The notes under the pieces were generated by a model, which saw only the letters and a program-made list of their open reading frames with translations, was not told the origin of the DNA and did not search any database. The translations under genes and the position numbers were made by a program. Shown here piece by piece: positions 58,331 to 64,000 of a stretch of DNA of 64,000 bases. The stretch's first letter is position 1, and every line of letters starts with the position of its first letter. Source of the stretch: Holothuria scabra (Eukaryota; Echinodermata; Holothuroidea; Aspidochirotida; Holothuriidae); the NCBI GenBank assembly GCA_037179385.1, contig CM074190.1, forward strand, positions 12,048,206 through 12,112,205, written 5' to 3'.

Positions 58331-60100
58331 GGTATCACCCTATGGTAACACCTTAAAACCGTACCACCTGAATTATGAACTGTTAAAAGCATGGCGTGCT
58401 GTCGATGTAATCCACAGATTACCGACGAGAAACTAGTCCAACATTTTCTGCAATACAAACTGTACATTGTGAAATAATTGTTTAAAAAGTGAAAGATCTC
58501 ATGCTTACGAAACCCCAAAATGTGCACCTATTTTAAAAAATGAAAAATTTGAGTGCTCCCCCCGCCAGAAAAAGTATACCTATTCCACTGGATACAATAT
58601 TTAGAGATTCACTCTTGACACGTCCTTGAACGAATCAGGACTTTACGAAGTCCTCGATTTTTATTGTCCTTCTCCAAATCACATATAGGTTCGTTGTCTC
58701 ACATGAAACTTGGGGGGAAGATCGTGCCTAAGTGACATCCATGGTAGCCTGCGTGGCGCCTCTGTGGCTGCATCCCCCTCTAGGCTGCCACCCCTCAGAT
58801 TGATTTTGATTTTTCGTAGCGATGAGCTGGACGAAAATATACATCCACGATGGTAGCGTTATTAAAATCGAGTTGACAGATTAATCACCTATCGGAAGTG
58901 AAAAAAGAGTCATCTTTACAAGCTAGCTCTTTTATTCAAACGAACATCATTGCAGGCGTTTCTACTATGAATGTACAGTTGCTCGTAACCCCTCAGTGTC
59001 ATTAAACCTATTGTTTCTAATAAAAATGCCTTCATATGCCTATATAGCATGATTATGGTCCTATACGTTGAATGTATATTTTGTGTGGTATGGCACTGTT
59101 GTATTTATTGTCATGGTCTTCTGTCTATCTGTACCTATTCTCATATTTAGAAAAAATAAAGGTCTATATCCTACCGTTTTACGCCCCCCCCCCCAAAAAA
59201 AAAACAAGGTCTAGAATCGCGCATGGAAGATCTTCGAGTATAATAACTTGGGTATGATATAACAGACATACCGGTATGTGCATATTCTTTCGTTACATTC
59301 ACATACGCCAAAGCAATCATTACTTACCGTATTACTTTTTCAACTGAAAATATAATTCTCATGTCCAACCCGCGGCTGCATAGCAGGATATTACAGTATC
59401 AATTATGAAAAATGTTTGGAACCGACCGACAATCTATTAAGGCAAACAGTGATTGAGTCGTGACATTACACCAGGGGATCTTAACATTACGCGTGGACCA
59501 TGACTTTTCTTTCTGCACGGTCCGAGATCTTATCTCAAAACCTAAATCCAAAGTCCCACTAATCATCATTTTATTAGCATGGAGGATAGTGGTCATTTTA
59601 GGTGTGATTTGTTAGTTTTGGGAATCTATAAGCAGATAAGTGTTTGTAGATTAATATGCGTTAGTCAAAAATAAGGTTAATTTTATTAAAGGATGTATCT
59701 AGCTTTATGACATGCACGCTGGTTGCTATTTCTTGAGAGATAGGCTATTTTTGTATGCATACTGTTCTTGGATCGACTGCCTTTCTATCGTAATTGGTTT
59801 CGACGATAAAAGAAACCAATACAGTCATGATGGCGTGTGCGTATATGTATAAAGCGTGTGTGTATGTATGTGTGGTATATGGTATATGGATGTATTATGT
59901 TGAGAGAATGGTCCCAATTGATTTTGGTTGGGGTCAAAGGTCATCTGGGGTAACCGGGTGTCAATGTCTGAAAACCATTGTTAGCACAATGACTCAAGAA
60001 AGGAAACTTGTGTAGATTTCACATTTGGTATGTGGATGTATTATGGTCTGAAGATGGTCCCTGTCGTTTTGGAGGAGGTGAAAGGTCGTATGGGGCAGTC
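58331..60100. other. Repeat fragments and unassigned sequence
   Basis: The interval contains the third AGCCTGCGTGGCG repeat (58746-58850). About 59870-60095 holds two diverged units of a repeat of about 145 bp (TATGGATGTATTATG with ATGGTCCC and GGTCAAAGGTC). No gene is recognised. Confidence 0.45.
58746..58850 (+). repeat. Short dispersed repeat (copy 3 of the AGCCTGCGTAGCG family)
   Basis: AGCCTGCGTGGCGCCTCTGT, GGCTGCA, CTAGGCTGCCACCCCTCAGA and TTTTTCGTAGCGATGAGCTG match the copy at 12117. The GCTCCGCG end is missing. Confidence 0.55.
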
Positions 60101-60101
60101 A

Positions 60102-62414
60102 TGTAGTGCTCAAGACCGGTCTCGAGACCGGTTTTTCCTTGTCTCGGTCCCCTGTGGTTTGGGTGTTGTCTCGGTCTCGGACCCTTGCGTCTCGAAAATT
60201 GTCCTGGTCTTTCTTCGAGACCGGTAAAAAATTTGTCTTTTTTGTTTCAATAAGATGAATAATGTCTAAAAATAAAAAAATGAAGTGTTAAGTACATTGT
60301 AAGATTCAAATATACTCAACTTATTCATTCATTTTTGAATTAAGGTGCTTTTTGTAAATTTCTATTTCAGGATGGATATCAATAAATTTTATCTTACCCC
60401 CCTTCCCCAGTGAAGTACTCAGGGAGGGGCACTGGGCCATGCCATCCCATCGCCCTTCCTTACGGAAGATAGCACATGTGGCAACAGACAGCATGTAAGG
60501 ACCCCAACTTTCACAAAAAATTCAGAGGGGGAGGGACCATCCCTTAGGCTCCTTCCACAGCCTGCATAGACGTACCAGAAACGGACATGGAGTGGAGGGT
60601 GTATATATGGTAGGTGCCGTGAGCCATAGTTTGTCATTTATCATGCAACAGGTGTTAGGAGTAAAACCATGTATAGTCAAGAGTTCGGACAGTCCCATAC
60701 ACAAGTGCATCAATTCAGCGGGTCTTGAATTTAGCAAAGAGTTACAATGGAGAAACATTAGCATATTTTCAATTCCGTTGTAGTTTCCCCCTAAAGATTT
60801 AGTACCATTTCATGTATAATGTTGTTATTCATACAAATTTCATGGTAAATTTCCGTTCTCTTAGCAAGTTGCTGTTTTTTATAACTGCAACAGAAAGCTT
60901 AAGATGAAGACTATTTAGATATACTTTAAGAGCATGGGAGGGCATATTTTGGCCATTTGAGAGGTTGAGAAAACTTACTTTTCTCTCCGCACCAATTGAT
61001 GGGTGGCGCTCCTCCTGGAAAGTCTTTATGGCAGAATTACGTTTTTCGTGCATAAAAATGAAAAAAAATCTGACATGCTCTCGTACCCCTGTGCCCATCA
61101 CTGATCACTAATCGGTAGCGAATATGACATTAGATTGCATGTAAAGACACAAAATGTTCAGTTTTATCCCTATAAACCACCGCAATTCAACTTTCATGAC
61201 TAAAAGTAAAAAAAAAATCTTGCGTCATTTTGCATCTAAGCTCCTTGAAAAGGCCAAAAATTTCAAATGGGATAGGGAAATTCTCTCCCTTAGACCCCTC
61301 TTCGCATTAACAATCACTCAACATACTGCGTGCCCCCCCCCCCCCTTTCAGAGAAAAATTGCGTTCGCCAATTGGAAACTTACCTTACCTTTATGCATAA
61401 ACCAGTAAAAACGCTAATTTCTTTGAAAAATAGGCTTATCATTGAGAAAAGGGTATTCATCTTATCAGGCACACATTCCATCTTTAAAGGCTAAAAGGCC
61501 CAATTCTATCACCCGAAACAGTTAATTTGGCGAAATTGAGAAATACTATAGGATGAACAAATGTACCAGTTCTATATCAAAATTCCTCAAGTTGTCCCAC
61601 ATCGAGCATGCCTCTCTGCAGGCATGCTTTCAACCCTCATGTTCCTCAAGCGCAACCAGGGAGTTTCGCAACTCCCTGGTGCAACAAACGCATTCTGTAC
61701 ATGAGGGTGCAAGTAGTCCACATTCATATTAGGTCCAGTGAAAAAACTTGACATTAAGTAGAGTTCTGCGACTCGTTTTTCTGTGGGTTGGACGAACTCA
61801 CTTTCATGCATCAATCGGCACCGAATTCACAACACTAAATACACACACTTCGGCCCCTCAGTCGGGTAGAGATTATGCTCTGGTTGGGCAAATGGAGTCG
61901 GGAAAAAGTCACCAACCCCTGAAAGAAAGAGTACTGTACGGCAATTAGGGCCATGTTAGAAAAAATACTTGGATTAGTTTAAATTATTTGTTCTATGTTT
62001 TGCCAGAGAGGTGAAAGCTCCCTGGATTGGAATATGATCATAAACGCAAGGAACTCTTTTTCTCAATGGCGGTGACCTTGCACCGTTTCCATATCCCCAA
62101 CAAGGGAATAATCTCTGCCCCACCGTGGCACCGAAGTCTGCCCGATTCAGCAAGCAAAGTCTTTGCCTACTGGGGGTCACAACCCCGGTCCCGTCCCGTA
62201 CAGTCATGCATATGATAAAACGTGTTATGGTACAAAATCAATGACTATGCACTTTTGGTGCTGTATGTTATTTTTAGAGCATAATGTAATTAGGTTAGGT
62301 AAAAGGTTTTCAAAATTTTGGACAGTTTATTTTCCAATGCAACATGTACATTCGGCCTCGGTCTCGTCTCAGACCTTGTCGGTCTTGGTCTCCGATATGC
62401 TGGTCTCGACTACA
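60102..62414. mobile_element. 2.3 kb element with GAGACCGG-rich inverted ends
   Basis: The left end TGTAGTGCTCAAGACCGGTC and the right end, read inverted, TGTAGTCGAGACCAGCATAT are partial inverted partners. Both are followed by strings of GGTCTCG / GAGACCGG. The interruption lies within a repeat whose two halves (about 59870-60095 and 62420-62690) share GGGGTCA- and AGGTCAAA-type sequence. The interior includes one reverse hairpin module (about 60955-61020), fragments of the TTAA MITE (about 61495-61525) and a cluster of hairpins (61605-61708). The target duplication is unresolved. Confidence 0.5.
61605..61708. other. Cluster of nested perfect hairpins
   Basis: AGCATGCC (61605-61612) pairs with GGCATGCT (61621-61628). 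Next to it ACCCTCATGT (61633-61642) pairs with ACATGAGGGT (61699-61708), enclosing ACCAGGGAGTT (61655-61665), a TCGC loop and AACTCCCTGGT (61670-61680). All arms are perfect. Confidence 0.7.
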
Positions 62415-62761
62415 ACACCGATATGGGGTCATCAGAGGTCAAAATTTGAAAATCTTGTTAACATGACAGTTTTCACATTTTCAACAAAAGGTAAACTTGG
62501 AGTAAGCACATCGGACACCATATCCTCGCTCACATTAATGGACATTTTTTAAACTTTGCAGCCAATTTTCATCTCAACAATGCCCATTATAAGAATAATG
62601 TGATTGCATAAGTGGCATGGGAACTTTACTAACTTTGCATTCCCTACAAGGAGGTCATATCCTCGATAACCTCCAAGGTCAACACAACGGTCTGAAAAAC
62701 AAAGAAAAACGAAGCCTGCCTTTTCAAAATGAGAAAGAGATATAACCTTTGCTGCCCTTAA

Positions 62762-63051
62762 AAGTCCAATCTCTCACCCAAAGAGTACCAATTCTAACCT
62801 TCTTACTGAAGCCCCTCCCACAATTGTCTGAAATTCATCCTCATCCAGACACAATCTCAGTTTATTGCTTCAGGGTGAGTAAAAAAACTCAAAGTGTATG
62901 ATTCAAAACACTTTCAGTACAGTTCATGCTGTGTAATAGAAACTTTTGAACTCTGCATTGTTTGAATTAGCTGTCAATCAAAGAGCTGTGGCAATTGAGA
63001 ATTTCGGTAAACCCCTAGAAGAATTGTAGTTTGGGGTGAGATGACTGGCCC
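62762..63051 (-). mobile_element. TTAA-flanked MITE, second full-length copy (290 bp)
   Basis: TTAA lies at 62758-62761 and 63052-63055. The ends AAGTCCAATCTCTCACCC and, read inverted, GGGCCAGTCATCTCACCCC are inverted repeats. It is colinear with 33514-33810 in reverse (TTATTGCTTCAGGGTGAGTA, AGCTGTCAATCAAAGAGCTG). It has no coding frame. Confidence 0.85.
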
Positions 63052-63055
63052 TTAA

Positions 63056-63940
63056 AGCTCACTTTGGATTTTGTTACTTCATTTACTGTTATCATGTCTG
63101 GAAAAATGCATGTCCAATATCTCTGATTTGATTGGAAATTTCATCACGTACATTTGGTCCCTCTATCACACATGTAAATTAAATATTTGCTTAAATTTCC
63201 CCTTTAAAAATGGTCAGTACCTTTTTTTCGTCGGCCTATATTTTGAAACGTACGAGCAATTTGTTGAGTGAAATAAAATTTGGGGCGTTCTATAAGCAAT
63301 ATATGGCACGGACGAGCCCTCTTTTTAAGTCCCCAACATTGAACCGGAATTTGAGCGACAAATCATAGCTACTTATTGTCTCCAGAATTGAAGACCTTTC
63401 CAGAGGTTAAACAGATAACGGATAATACTATATATGACGTTTCCCAGATGAAAAATTTGAGCAATACTGAGTTATCTTTCGGGTCTAGAAGTTTCATAGG
63501 AAATTCGGTGCCGCGCCCTTCCACATGGGCACTTGTTTCTCGGTGGTAATATCATAACAACATACAGTAGTAAACAGTTGTGGATAGTGATTGCTTCTTT
63601 GCACTTCAAAAGAAAATTGCGAGATTTTGATGATTTTATATTCTGAGAATGGTCGAGGTCAGACCGAAAATTTAAGAAAATATACTGGAGTAATATGAAA
63701 AAGAAAAATGAATGTCTTCATTCTTCTGTCTTCCATATGGTAAACTTAAGAGTCGGCATGGCTACAACTTACAAGAAATCAAAACCTGTTGATGATTTTC
63801 GGATCGAATTTGCGGGTTTCACGGTGGAAAAGTCAGCTTTGTGGACTGTGCTTTACCGCATATAAATTAATACTCTAAACACTGCTCTGTAAAACTCATT
63901 TTCTTGCCCAGCAGTTGGGTGCGCATGTCACCTGACCAAC
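63056..63940. other. Unassigned sequence
   Basis: No gene and no repeat shared with other parts of the window were recognised, except TTACCGCATATAAAT at 63852, which also occurs in both hAT copies. Confidence 0.35.
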
Positions 63941-63942
63941 GT

Positions 63943-63996
63943 CACGACCCTCAGACCATTTACATCATTGGTCTGTCATGTATTGCTCCATTTTAG
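63943..63996 (-). repeat. Second copy of the U2-linked repeat body, cut by the window end
   Basis: On the minus strand the sequence reads AATGGAGCAATACATGACAG then ACCAATGATGTAAATGGTCT, matching 5806-5855 closely. It includes the CAGACCA / TGGTCTG hairpin. If the unit is the same, the U2-like head should lie just past position 64000, outside the window. Confidence 0.65.
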
Positions 63997-64000
63997 ACTT

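Overview
This is a eukaryotic, almost certainly animal, window with no complete host gene that I can defend. The base composition is AT-rich and stop codons are dense in all frames. The only long protein reading frame is a LINE reverse transcriptase. The repeats (CR1-like LINE, hAT, CACTA-like and TTAA-target elements, a foldback element, a U2 snRNA-derived repeat, a tRNA-derived SINE head) fit a marine invertebrate genome. An echinoderm or hemichordate is my guess from overall style; no sequence here proves the species.

Layout. 1-1800 is mostly plain AT-rich sequence with one weak candidate signal-peptide exon (1459-1528). 1801-3900 holds three related terminal-inverted-repeat elements and a tandem duplication. 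4430-6480 is a three-level nest: a relict LINE is split by a CACTA-like element (4769-6337, TA target duplication), which itself carries a U2 snRNA-headed repeat (5747 onward). 6559-11084 is a 4.5 kb element bounded by perfect 15-bp inverted termini; it carries a repeated hairpin module and has been invaded by a CR1-like LINE (7511-9285). 11-17 kb is a mix of fragments and short MITEs. 17.3-18 kb has a poly(A) retroposed segment with a 12-bp target duplication next to a tRNA-derived SINE head. 18611-20381 is a hAT-like candidate. 20.4-27 kb is largely unassigned.

27037-28637 and 39766-41260 are two inverted copies of one hAT element, each with an 8-bp target duplication. Between them sits a 4.45 kb foldback element (28889-33338) whose arms contain 105-bp minisatellites. 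33.5-48 kb contains a TTAA MITE, a long palindromic MITE (36636-36903), two short hAT MITEs (41820-42008, 44677-44835) and a candidate first coding exon with a consensus splice donor (46478-46534). 48.8-50.9 kb is a second copy of the 6559-11084 element. 51.3-55.3 kb is a repeat family carrying AGGTCA direct repeats and X-box-like palindromes. 55297-56198, 57873-58121 and 62762-63051 are TTAA-flanked elements, and 60102-62414 is another element with inverted ends. The last 60 bases hold a second copy of the U2-linked repeat body on the minus strand.

The recurrent theme is modular transposon traffic. One hairpin module (a GCGCCAMC / GKTGGCGC stem followed by AAATTTTG and a GGAAATGGCATTTC-like box) occurs at 17 or more sites, inside elements whose termini are unrelated to each other.
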